DNA of 64,000 nt from positions 372,001 to 436,000 of the forward strand of contig NZ_BMXA01000001.1 of the NCBI RefSeq assembly GCF_014651515.1, written 5' to 3'. The DNA is from Arenicella chitinivorans. GTDB lineage: Bacteria; Pseudomonadota; Gammaproteobacteria; Arenicellales; Arenicellaceae. Within the stretch, counting starts at the first letter, position 1; the number at the start of each line of letters is the position of its first letter. The notes under the pieces were generated by a model that made no database searches, was not told the DNA's origin, and saw nothing but the letters and a program-made list of their open reading frames with translations. The position numbers were made by a program, and so were the translations under genes. Shown here one piece after another: positions 8,802 to 16,350 of this stretch.

Positions 8802-9806
8802 ATGGTAGATGTCAGGCAAATCAAGAAGCTCTCAGGATATGATCTCTCCGGTTTTAGTTTGACTGGCAGTGACCTTGCTGGCGCGAATTTGTCACAAGCA
8901 ATCCTGCGTGGTGCTAATTTGGCTGGTGCGGACCTTTCGGGTGCCGACCTGTCACAAGCTGATTTGACCGGTGCCGACCTTTCTGGAGCGGATTTGTATC
9001 AGGCTAAGCTAATGGGTGCGCGGCTTAATGGCGCGAACCTGAGCCATTGTGACGCGACTTCGGCACGGTTTGACGACGCGGCCATGTCCGGTGCGAACCT
9101 TGAGTGTTCAAACTTAAGTGAAGCGAGTTTTAGTAAAGCGCATTTGAATGCGGCCGATTTTACTGATTGTGATCTCAGTCAGGCTGACTTTACCGGTGCG
9201 CAAATGTCCGGTGCAGTTTTTTTGCGCTGTAACCTGAATCGAGCCAAGCTTGATCACAGCAAGCTATTTGGTGCCCGTCTTATTGATGCAAAACTCAATA
9301 ACGCGAGTTTGCGTCACGTCGAGCTGGGTTCAGCGAAGCTGCGTGGCGCGCAGATGGAGAATGCGGATTTGATGAATGGGAATTTGTTTAACACAGATTT
9401 TTCCAATGCCAATCTTTTGTTTACGAATTTTGAAACGGCAAATTTACGCTCATCTGTTTTGAGCGGCGCTATTATCAGACACGCACGAATGGAAGGCGCC
9501 AATATGGCCAATAGTCGTCTCACACGTGCTGATTTTTCCCAGGCCTCGCTAGAGGAAAGCAATTTACGTTCGGCGCGCGTTTCGGGCAGTTTGTTCGTTC
9601 GCACCAATGTCAAGGCGGCAAATTTGATGGCGACGGGCCTGAGTAAAGAATTTGCACTGGCAGAATTTCCAGACTTGGAGTTTTCCAATCTCACAACCTG
9701 GGACTCCGAGTTGCACCGTCAGCGCCATGTCTCTCAGGCGCAGAGCGAGCGACTGGCGCGTGAAGTAAAAAAACGCGGATTCTTTTCACGCATATTTAGT
9801 CGTTAG
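8802..9806 (+). CDS. Pentapeptide-repeat protein
   Basis: 334 residues. From about residue 12 to 285 it is an almost unbroken run of A(D/N)LxG-type pentapeptides (for example GANLAGADLSGADLSQADL), which is predicted to form a right-handed quadrilateral beta-helix. There is no signal peptide or membrane segment, so it is probably cytoplasmic. The C-terminal 50 residues leave the repeat and end in a basic segment, KKRGFFSRIFSR, which could be amphipathic. Some pentapeptide proteins mimic DNA and bind gyrase, but nothing here shows that. Function unknown. Confidence 0.88.
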   Translation: MVDVRQIKKLSGYDLSGFSLTGSDLAGANLSQAILRGANLAGADLSGADLSQADLTGADLSGADLYQAKLMGARLNGANLSHCDATSARFDDAAMSGANLECSNLSEASFSKAHLNAADFTDCDLSQADFTGAQMSGAVFLRCNLNRAKLDHSKLFGARLIDAKLNNASLRHVELGSAKLRGAQMENADLMNGNLFNTDFSNANLLFTNFETANLRSSVLSGAIIRHARMEGANMANSRLTRADFSQASLEESNLRSARVSGSLFVRTNVKAANLMATGLSKEFALAEFPDLEFSNLTTWDSELHRQRHVSQAQSERLAREVKKRGFFSRIFSR

Positions 9807-10026
9807 AAACGTTTTGCATAGAGCGCCGCGACTCAGTCACGGGGTGTTGAGAGCCTATGTGCCCGAGGATATGCAGCCTTCGGGTTATGCGAATGTTGCT
9901 TGACATTTATCTGCCTATTTGATTGAGATAAGCTCCCTTTTTACTTGTGACTGTGTGGTTTTTTCGGTGCGAAAATGGTCGCGATTATCTGTCCGAATAA
10001 AAATATAAAAAATTTTTAAAAAAGGG

Positions 10027-10055
10027 TTGACCGATTCCGTTTCGACGCGTATCTT
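10027..10055 (+). promoter_or_regulatory. Stringent-type promoter for the tRNA pair
   Basis: A -35 box TTGACC (10027-10032) and a -10 box TATCTT (10050-10055) with 17-base spacing, followed by a GC-rich discriminator (ACGCGC). GC-rich discriminators are typical of stable-RNA promoters under stringent control. The tRNA-Ala gene begins about 20 bases downstream. Confidence 0.65.
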
Positions 10056-10074
10056 ACGCGCTCCTTCGAGGTCT

Positions 10075-10150
10075 GGGGCTATAGCTCAGCTGGGAGAGCG
10101 CTACACTGGCAGTGTAGAGGTCGGCGGTTCGATCCCGCCTAGCTCCACCA
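10075..10150 (+). tRNA. tRNA-Ala (anticodon GGC)
   Basis: 76 bases with encoded CCA. The acceptor GGGGCTA pairs with TAGCTCC, with one G-U. The D-arm TAGCTCAGCTGGGAGAGC, the anticodon stem CTACA/TGTAG with loop CTGGCAG (GGC), and the T-arm GGCGG-TTCGATC-CCGCC are all intact. It reads GCC and GCU alanine codons. Confidence 0.97.
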
Positions 10151-10272
10151 GTTCATTCGCGAAGTTCGCTGCGCGAACGGAAGCCGAGCTTCCCGCGCTG
10201 AGGGCTCTTTTGGATTCGTCCAAAAAAGAGTGACCTGGCAGAGACCACAGGTGAAAGTGAAGGAAAATAGAC

Positions 10273-10348
10273 GTCCCCATCGTCTAGAGGCCTAGGACAC
10301 CGCCCTTTCACGGCGGTAACAGGGGTTCGAATCCCCTTGGGGACGCCA
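10273..10348 (+). tRNA. tRNA-Glu (anticodon TTC)
   Basis: 76 bases with encoded CCA. The acceptor GTCCCCA pairs with TGGGGAC, the anticodon stem CCGCC/GGCGG encloses CTTTCAC (TTC), and the T-arm AGGGG-TTCGAAT-CCCCT is intact. It lies 122 bases after tRNA-Ala with no separate promoter that I could see, so the two are probably one transcript. Confidence 0.97.
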
Positions 10349-10349
10349 A

Positions 10350-10386
10350 TAAAAAAGCCTTGCTCAACTGAGCAGGGCTTTTTTAT
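10350..10386 (+). terminator. Rho-independent terminator of the tRNA operon
   Basis: An almost perfect inverted repeat begins two bases after the tRNA-Glu CCA: AAAAAAGCCTTGCTC and GAGCAGGGCTTTTTT around an AACT loop. The A-tract on one side and T-tract on the other make it able to work in both directions. Confidence 0.92.
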
Positions 10387-10387
10387 T

Positions 10388-11221
10388 GCTTGGAGAATGC
10401 TGCCCAGACGCGTGTTTAGACTTTTTCGGAGGCGCCATGGGATGGCGATTCGAATAATTGTCTTGTAAGCAGATCTGCTGCGTCCATGTCTTTTATCAGT
10501 ACAATTTGTCTGCTAATTAGGCGTATTCATAATCTTGTAATAGAGTGAGCGTAGAGTCGCACCTGCATTGAAATTAGGTAAGTCTGTAACTGGATTTTTG
10601 CCTAAAAAAATGATTGAAGAATTGCGACATTTGTGGTAGTTGATTGTAAGTTTTTGATTTTGTTGTGTAAAATTTTGAAATTTTTTTTTCCAAGTTTATT
10701 GACTCGTGACAAAAAAGTAAGATAAGCTGAACACATTGTTAGCTAAATTGACTTTCGCGAAGTCGCAATTTAATTAACGATACGTCCGTGGGTTTTCCGG
10801 GGGGGCGTATAAAACAAATTTTGTATGCTGTGACTCGTTTAGGAGTGTGCGGTGTCAAAACTTGTTGAGATGCTGGTAAACCTACGTACGACCGTCTTCA
10901 TCGTGGACGAGGTGCACACCTGTGTGCCATAGTTCCTTCGCTCGCACGTTTATACCCCCGCAGCATTCTGACAGGCTTTGTCACGCGAGCTCATACCCTA
11001 ATACCCACCTCACGCCGTTCCTTAAGCGGACTCACGGCATGCATCTAAAAATAAATTGGCACAAGCATGTCGACGTAGAGTTGCGTGTTGCTGCGAATTT
11101 ATGGGTGCACGCTGCAGAACGTAGTCTGTGTCCACCAATTTCAGTTTGAACTGACCCATTTAAAATTAAGGTTCAGGCTGAATTTAAAATCCTTAACCAC
11201 GACTATTTCTAGGAGTTTCAA
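10388..11221 (+). other. 834-base non-coding leader upstream of flp
   Basis: No conventional gene is supported here. It holds a possible promoter, TTGACT at 10699-10704 with GATAAG at 10721-10726. A hairpin at 10745-10771 pairs AAATTG and ACTT with AAGT and CAATTT. A second hairpin at 10781-10809 pairs TACGTCC with GGGCGTA. A short open frame lies at 10852-10932. The stretch is A/T-rich near 10650-10730. I read it as a long structured 5' region for the pilus operon. I did not recognise a known riboswitch class. Confidence 0.5.
10852..10932 (+). CDS. Candidate 26-codon leader peptide ORF
   Basis: A GTG start sits 6 bases after AGGAG (10841-10845), one of the better ribosome binding sites in the region. 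The 26-residue product starts MSKLVEML and has the later segment TVFIVDEVHTCVP. It lies in the leader of the flp gene, about 290 bases before the pilin start. It could be a leader peptide, a small protein, or chance; nothing else supports it. Confidence 0.3.
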   Translation: MSKLVEMLVNLRTTVFIVDEVHTCVP

Positions 11222-11500
11222 ATGAATAATGTAGTTCTTAACGCGAAAAAACGTCAACGCGGCCAAGGCATGACCGAGTACATCATCATCGTAGCGTTGA
11301 TCGCGATTGCAGCGATTGGTGTTTACAGTAACTTTGGTAAAGCTATCCGTGGCCAAATGTCAGGCATGACACAAGAGCTCGGTGGTGAGTCTGCTGACAT
11401 GACTGAAGTCAACAAGGCTGTAACTAAGAACAAAGCCAACGCGAAAGCAAACAACAACTTGAGCAACTACAATCAAAGCGCCACCAACGGTGTGAAGTAG
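11222..11500 (+). CDS. flp: Flp-type major pilin precursor
   Basis: A 92-residue type IVb prepilin. The leader ends in RG at residues 13-14, and cleavage there would give QGMTEYIIIVALIAI with Glu at +5 and Tyr at +6, as in Flp pilins. A hydrophobic helix of about 20 residues follows, then a polar Asn/Lys/Ala-rich tail without cysteines. It is the first gene of the Tad locus, preceded by a good Shine-Dalgarno (CTAGGAG at 11209-11215) and followed by a stable hairpin, consistent with high expression. The pilin would be exported, processed and polymerised by the Tad proteins downstream. Confidence 0.88.
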   Translation: MNNVVLNAKKRQRGQGMTEYIIIVALIAIAAIGVYSNFGKAIRGQMSGMTQELGGESADMTEVNKAVTKNKANAKANNNLSNYNQSATNGVK

Positions 11501-11529
11501 TTTTTGCTGAGGTCGTTTAACGGCTGTGA

Positions 11530-11570
11530 GTAAGCGGTTTTAATCTGGGAGACTGGATTAAGCCGCTTAC
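11530..11570 (+). other. Stable hairpin after flp
   Basis: GTAAGCGG (11530-11537) pairs with CCGCTTAC (11563-11570), and TTAATC (11540-11545) pairs with GATTAA (11556-11561), around a ten-base loop. It lies 30 bases after the pilin stop and has no T-run, so it looks more like a 3' stabilising or processing element, or a partial attenuator, than a full terminator. Confidence 0.6.
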
Positions 11571-11677
11571 TTGACTCTTCCGCTGCAGTTGAGGTTTTTC
11601 CTATCCAGAACTTCTCGATTGCGCGGCCAGTTGCACAATTCTTGTTCGCCACAGTTGTGTGGTGTGTTGTTTAGGTT

Positions 11678-12622
11678 ATGTTGATCTTCTTAAAGCGCGT
11701 GTTGACGCAGGCACTCGTTGTAACAAGTTTCACAATTTCTACTGTTGGTTGGGCGGCTAGTGACATTCTGGTCGGTATTTATCCAGGGCTGAGTGAGTAC
11801 TCCACCCTAGAGGAATCGTTTTTCGCTTACCCGGTCGCGGTGACTCCTATTGATGATGATGGTGTGCTGACGCCTAAAATTATCAAAGGTAAGCTGGCGC
11901 ACTCGGTTTTTGTTGGTTCTGATCAGGATAATACGCTCGAGGTGTATCAAAGTTTTTATGATGCGCTTTCCAATGGTGGTTTTGAATTGGTGTTTACCTG
12001 CTCCAATTCGGAATGCGGCGGTGATTTGGTGTACGAACTTGTCGGTAAGTCTTCGATTGCATCCGCTTACGCCGAAGTGCGACAGTCAGGACCGGTCAAT
12101 ACTGATTTTCACTATCTTGTGGCTCGTCAAAAGCAGGCAGATAACCCCGCTTGGCTAAGTTATTTTATCTACAAGTACCGCGGTAACAAGCTGTACCTCG
12201 CACAAGATGTCGTCACGCCTAAGGCAATCGCAACCAAACAGGTCGACATCAAAATCGCATTTGATGAAATTGATCAATCTGGTCGAGTCATCCTTGATGG
12301 CTTGTATTTTGCAACCGACAGTGATGCTTTGCAGCCCACATCTAGCCCGGCATTGAAAGATATTTCAGCGTATCTGAAGCGCCACCCAAAACGTCAGTTT
12401 TTTGTGGTTGGTCACACAGACAGTCAAGGTAGTTTCTCACATAACCAATCTTTGTCTGAACGGCGAGCAAACGCAGTGGTTTCCGCATTGGTGACTGACT
12501 ATGGGGTTCCCTCGACGATGTTAGCGGCGCGTGGCGTAGGCCCACTGTCTCCTAAAGCGAGCAACCTTTCTGAAGCGGGAAGATCGCATAATCGGCGTGT
12601 TGAGCTGGTGCCAGCAAACTAA
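11678..12622 (+). CDS. OmpA-family outer-membrane protein of the Tad locus (copy 1)
   Basis: 314 residues. A signal peptide (to about residue 26, ending GWAAS) is followed by an N-terminal domain with two cysteines (CSNSECGG) that resembles the DUF4892 type. The C-terminal OmpA-like peptidoglycan-binding domain (about 205-314) shows LYFATDSDAL, VVGHTDSQGS, NQSLSERRA and HNRRVEL. It probably anchors the pilus apparatus to peptidoglycan, by inference from position. A second protein of the same design ends the locus at 23974. The following gene starts directly after this stop. Confidence 0.85.
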   Translation: MLIFLKRVLTQALVVTSFTISTVGWAASDILVGIYPGLSEYSTLEESFFAYPVAVTPIDDDGVLTPKIIKGKLAHSVFVGSDQDNTLEVYQSFYDALSNGGFELVFTCSNSECGGDLVYELVGKSSIASAYAEVRQSGPVNTDFHYLVARQKQADNPAWLSYFIYKYRGNKLYLAQDVVTPKAIATKQVDIKIAFDEIDQSGRVILDGLYFATDSDALQPTSSPALKDISAYLKRHPKRQFFVVGHTDSQGSFSHNQSLSERRANAVVSALVTDYGVPSTMLAARGVGPLSPKASNLSEAGRSHNRRVELVPAN

Positions 12623-13027
12623 ATGCGTAACAGAGCGATGACCATGTTTACTCATTTAATTTCCCCCGACGTTGCCAAGCGCGCAGTTATTACTCTCGGG
12701 TGGATGACCATTTTGATTGCCCCAGCTTTCGAAAGTCGAGCAGATCCTGGTGCGGGTTTTAGCTGTCACCATTGGGGCGAGAACGCCAAAAACGTGCTTG
12801 CCGACTATCGGATTCGTTTAGAAAGCGGCATGGACAATCCTGAAGCGGGTACCAAAGAAATGGTCAGTTATGAAAATATGAACGAAGGGAAAACTGGCAA
12901 ACTTTACTACGACACGATTTTCCCAAAAGTTTTCGCCTTGGTGAGCCCAGAAACGATATATGTGATAGCCAAAGAGTTCTGTGAGTCCATGCCTGATGAT
13001 GCATTTATTCCAGACAATTTTTATTGA
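12623..13027 (+). CDS. Small exported protein of the Tad locus
   Basis: 134 residues, family not recognised. An N-terminal hydrophobic segment at about 18-35, ending FESRADPGAG, looks like a signal peptide. The mature part is about 95 residues, with two cysteines (SCHHW and EFCES) that could form a disulfide in the periplasm. The ATG follows the previous stop with no gap, so it is translationally linked to the OmpA-like gene. Confidence 0.7.
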   Translation: MRNRAMTMFTHLISPDVAKRAVITLGWMTILIAPAFESRADPGAGFSCHHWGENAKNVLADYRIRLESGMDNPEAGTKEMVSYENMNEGKTGKLYYDTIFPKVFALVSPETIYVIAKEFCESMPDDAFIPDNFY

Positions 13028-13071
13028 GTTTTGTCCCACCCATTGACCCAGAACAGTCAGAGGTATTCAAA

Positions 13072-14481
13072 ATGTACAGATTTAATTCTCGAAAACAGCA
13101 AGGCGGTTACGCTACTGTACTAGGCGTCATCCTGATGACGACCATGGCGTTGTCCATATTTTCTCTGTACGACGTCGGCCAGGTGACGACGCATAAAATG
13201 CGTGGCCAAAATGCCTCCGACGCCGCCGCTTACAGTGTGGCAACCTTTGTGTCTCGTGATCTAAATTTCATCGCGACGACTAATCGTGCGATGGTCGCTA
13301 ACCAGGTCGCTATTGGTCAAATGGTCGGTTTGAGTTCGTACGGTCACATGATTGAAAGAACTGCGTCAAACATTGACATTATTGGTGATATTGCTCAGTT
13401 TATCCCCTATGTCGGGCCAGTGATTAAACGTATTACCGCATTGCTAGAAGATGCGGCTGAAGCCATGGAGAGTGCGTTTGACAAGGCTGCTAAGGCGATT
13501 ATCCCTATGAACGAGCTTATCTTAGGCTTTTTAAGCGTTTCACAGACCATGTTCCACAATGGGATGTTAATTTCGAGTCAGCAGGTACACAACAAGGTGG
13601 CAAAGGATAACGACCCGGATATTGAATCTTCTGTGGTCGTGGGGGCTTACACTGTTGCTAACTTTATTTCTGAGCACAATAAAACGCTTGAACGTAACAC
13701 TGCGCCAAGTGTGCGCGGTGGTGGTAGAAAAAATCCCTTGCACTTAAAGCGGTATGGGGAATTTGAACAAGTCGTAAAAGGCTCTCAGGACAAGTTTTTA
13801 AACACCCGTTACACGCGTTATATCGCTGGCACGGTGCGTGGCCTTGGTGGCAATGATTTTCGTCGTCGGGCGATACGTAACAAATACGTATGGGAGTGGA
13901 CAGCTATGGACACCATGCGGGTTCGAGTCGGGCCCTGCTGGTTTGGGTGTCTGTTGAGTGCACCGCTCGGTTGGGGGGCGGGACATGCACTGAATTCAGG
14001 GTCCTATTACAATTATCGACGAGATACGCGCCGCTGGGGCGGTGCATGGAGAAACAGTTCTGCCGCATGGTGGGCGCGACGAACGGACTCGCGTAACAAC
14101 CTTCGCCGGACTCGAAGTATTCGTCCTTTTTACGATCTTGAAGAGGATGGGCTGCGGGAAACTGGGCCGGCCATGGTTTCTATACTGAAAAAACCGGTTG
14201 AGCCTGTTCGCACTTGGAAAGAGGCTTCTAAAGATATTCCGAGTTATAACCTGCAGGAAAGGTATGACGTTGCCAAAGACGGTGGTATTGCAAAAGACCA
14301 GATGTTGAGTATTAGTAAGGCTGAGCCTTACTTTTCTAGGCCAAGGGATCTTTGGCGTCGCAGGGACAACAACCTGGAGTACGGGAACTTGTATAACCCT
14401 TTTTGGCAACCACGATTAGTTGAGACCTCATCGACAGAGAGAGTAGCCGTTATGGCGGCCGCCGCGGGGATCAACTTATGA
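13072..14481 (+). CDS. TadG-like pilus assembly protein
   Basis: 469 residues. The N-terminus (QQGGYATVLGVILMTTMALSIF) is a TadE/G-type hydrophobic helix, followed by the typical NASDAAAYSVA block found in TadG-like proteins. The middle has a hydrophobic stretch near 115-145. The second half is unusually rich in Arg, Trp and Asn (about residues 270-370, for example RRDTRRWGGAWR). ATG 13072 is chosen because AGAGGT lies 7 bases upstream; an upstream TTG at 13024 is less likely. It overlaps the next gene by 4 bases (ATGA). Role: minor pseudopilin or envelope-spanning assembly factor, by family. Confidence 0.7.
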   Translation: MYRFNSRKQQGGYATVLGVILMTTMALSIFSLYDVGQVTTHKMRGQNASDAAAYSVATFVSRDLNFIATTNRAMVANQVAIGQMVGLSSYGHMIERTASNIDIIGDIAQFIPYVGPVIKRITALLEDAAEAMESAFDKAAKAIIPMNELILGFLSVSQTMFHNGMLISSQQVHNKVAKDNDPDIESSVVVGAYTVANFISEHNKTLERNTAPSVRGGGRKNPLHLKRYGEFEQVVKGSQDKFLNTRYTRYIAGTVRGLGGNDFRRRAIRNKYVWEWTAMDTMRVRVGPCWFGCLLSAPLGWGAGHALNSGSYYNYRRDTRRWGGAWRNSSAAWWARRTDSRNNLRRTRSIRPFYDLEEDGLRETGPAMVSILKKPVEPVRTWKEASKDIPSYNLQERYDVAKDGGIAKDQMLSISKAEPYFSRPRDLWRRRDNNLEYGNLYNPFWQPRLVETSSTERVAVMAAAAGINL

Positions 14482-15350
14482 TTCTATCCAATATGAAAAC
14501 GGCACCGAAGCGCCCCGTGCAGTATGACCAGCGAGGCGCGGTTTGGGCTGAGTTCGTGGTTGTTGCGGGCTTTGTTTTGGTTGGTGTGATTACGCTGGTC
14601 CCGCTTATGGGAAAAATGATTGATACTCGCCACAAAGTAGAAATGAGCGGTCGCTATGCTGCTTGGGAGCGAACAGTGTGGTTCCAAACGCGACCGAGTT
14701 ACCACCCTAACCGAAATTTGGCCAAGTCGAACGCGCAGCTCCAGAATGAAATACATCATCGTATATTTAGTGAGCCAGATACGGTTCTACACAGTGAGCA
14801 GCACCGAGACTTAAAAGGGCTGGTTTATGATCCGATGGTTCGCTTTAACAATCCAACCAAGCGACGTCGTGATCGATACGATAACTTGTTGGTCAAAAAA
14901 GGCGAGGTGGCAGGCGAAGATTCCTTTGTCCAGTTGCGTCAAACGGATTCGAATCCACCTGGTGAAGCGACACGTTTGATTACCAACGTGCTTGGCACAA
15001 TCAATCGATTTGGTAACGCGAGGGTCAACCAAAAAGGCTATTACTCTGGTCAAGTATCCGTGGAGATAAAAGAGTTCTCGTGGATTCCAGAATTTAAAGG
15101 TGTTAAGCCGAATTTCACCACAGGCTCGGCCATTCTCACTGATGGTTGGAATGTCGGCGGACCTGATGATGCTAAAAAACGTGTCACGCCGTTCTTACCT
15201 CAGGATTGGATTGACGGCGATGTCACCGACGTACTTCAGGACGTCGCGGGGTTCTTTTTTGATCCCCTTAAATCGTCTTCATTGGACATCGGACGGGTAG
15301 ATTCTGAACCCGTACCAAGGTCGCGATTGACCCGTTACCGCAGTCGATAA
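14478..15350 (+). CDS. TadE-like pseudopilin
   Basis: 290 residues. The N-terminus has a prepilin-type site, QRG followed by AVWAEFVVVAGFVLVGVI, placing Glu at +5 after cleavage, as in TadE/TadF pseudopilins. A single membrane helix (about 20-45) is followed by a large, basic extracytoplasmic region without obvious domains. An ATGA overlap with the preceding TadG-like gene indicates coupled translation. It is probably a minor pilin or initiation factor; the C-terminal domain was not recognised. Confidence 0.72.
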   Translation: MILSNMKTAPKRPVQYDQRGAVWAEFVVVAGFVLVGVITLVPLMGKMIDTRHKVEMSGRYAAWERTVWFQTRPSYHPNRNLAKSNAQLQNEIHHRIFSEPDTVLHSEQHRDLKGLVYDPMVRFNNPTKRRRDRYDNLLVKKGEVAGEDSFVQLRQTDSNPPGEATRLITNVLGTINRFGNARVNQKGYYSGQVSVEIKEFSWIPEFKGVKPNFTTGSAILTDGWNVGGPDDAKKRVTPFLPQDWIDGDVTDVLQDVAGFFFDPLKSSSLDIGRVDSEPVPRSRLTRYRSR

Positions 15351-15370
15351 TTTTTTAGAGGCGATGCAAG

Positions 15371-16075
15371 ATGAATTCTCTCACAGTTAAAAAAATCAGT
15401 GCTTTATTTATTGTTGGTGTTTTACTCTTTAGTGACGCGCGTGCCAAAGGCTATCCTGAATTTCCATATTCGAAAAATATGGACGTCGTTATTGTGGCCG
15501 ATAACATGGACTTTAACGGGCTTGAGATGCGCGCATATCAGTTCAAGAGTAAGGACGATGAGGAAGATATCGTGGCCTTTTATGAGTCCGAATGGGGCGA
15601 TGAAATGACCAATGTGTTGTTCGGAGATTGGCGTATTTTATCGCATCGTGAGGGCGACTATCTCATGACAGTGCAGATTGAGCAAAACACCATGGCCGTA
15701 ACTCACGGAACACTTGGGATTACTCCAATGTTTCGATTGGTCGATGCGGGTTCTGCGCACATCAAAAAATTGCAATCAGGTATTGGTAAAGATTTTCCAA
15801 CCCCGCCGAAAAGTAAAATTTTAAATGATATTAAGTCGGATGACGGCGGCATTGTGACGCGGACTTTGTTGTTTGAGAATGCGCAGAGTGTGCGACAAAA
15901 CCTAAGGTTCTATTTACGCAGTATGCAGTCTGATGGTTGGCAAGTACTGGGCGGAACGCCCGAGAACATTAAAGACGTTAACGTATTAGCAATGAATAAA
16001 GGGGGAAGAAAGTTGAATTTAAGCTTTGTCAGTCGTGATGGCAAAACTTATGGAGTTGCCACATCCATCAATTAA
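15371..16075 (+). CDS. Exported protein with internal duplication, Tad locus
   Basis: 234 residues, family not recognised. A signal peptide ends near SDARAKG (residue 25). Two similar halves are visible, about residues 40-115 and 155-234. Each has an R-x-x-x-F segment, then a FYES or FYLR block, then W-x-(I/V)-L, and a final strand pattern, suggesting an internally repeated alpha/beta fold. AGAGG at 15357-15361 precedes the ATG. It lies between pseudopilin genes, so a periplasmic role in the pilus machine is inferred. Confidence 0.7.
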   Translation: MNSLTVKKISALFIVGVLLFSDARAKGYPEFPYSKNMDVVIVADNMDFNGLEMRAYQFKSKDDEEDIVAFYESEWGDEMTNVLFGDWRILSHREGDYLMTVQIEQNTMAVTHGTLGITPMFRLVDAGSAHIKKLQSGIGKDFPTPPKSKILNDIKSDDGGIVTRTLLFENAQSVRQNLRFYLRSMQSDGWQVLGGTPENIKDVNVLAMNKGGRKLNLSFVSRDGKTYGVATSIN

Positions 16076-16116
16076 TTAAAAGATCATAATAACGAGCTAC
16101 CCTACTCAAAAAAGCT

Positions 16117-16341
16117 ATGACTACCCACTCACAAATGAAGAAAACATATCGCGTTCGGCTAGATCGAGCACGCGGAGCCACCGTGGTTGAATACCTCATC
16201 GGGCTCATTGCCATCGTTTCGGTCCTCCTAATTCCAGTGCCGGGAAAAAATAAAAGTGTTGTTGTGTTACTTGAAGAAGCAATCAAGAAAGAGCACTCCG
16301 CGTATATCTACGCCCAATCACTCCCGTCCCCAAAAAAATAG
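16117..16341 (+). CDS. Second, small Flp-like pilin
   Basis: 74 residues. Residues DRARG then ATVVEYLIGLIAIVSVLLI form a clear prepilin site with Glu at +5 and Tyr at +6 after cleavage. The mature peptide is only about 50 residues and ends in a short polar tail. An alternative ATG at 16135 would shorten the leader. Its size suggests a minor Flp pilin or a pseudopilin. It is the last gene before cpaB, separated by 9 bases. Confidence 0.78.
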   Translation: MTTHSQMKKTYRVRLDRARGATVVEYLIGLIAIVSVLLIPVPGKNKSVVVLLEEAIKKEHSAYIYAQSLPSPKK

Positions 16342-16350
16342 CCGAGAGCC

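Noticed and set aside
8802-9806. DNA tandem repeat or CRISPR in the pentapeptide gene
   Set aside because: The repetition is at protein level with degenerate codons; there are no identical repeats with spacers. No CRISPR array was seen anywhere in the window.
10027-10233. 68-codon frame spanning tRNA-Ala
   Set aside because: It translates the tRNA itself; the peptide is the usual spurious product of a tRNA-Ala gene.
10741-10860. c-di-GMP riboswitch in the flp leader
   Set aside because: Hairpins are present, but I could not find the conserved receptor and loop bases of the known class.
10922-11149. 75-codon frame in the flp leader
   Set aside because: No ribosome site and a low-quality peptide; it lies in a region that looks like leader RNA.
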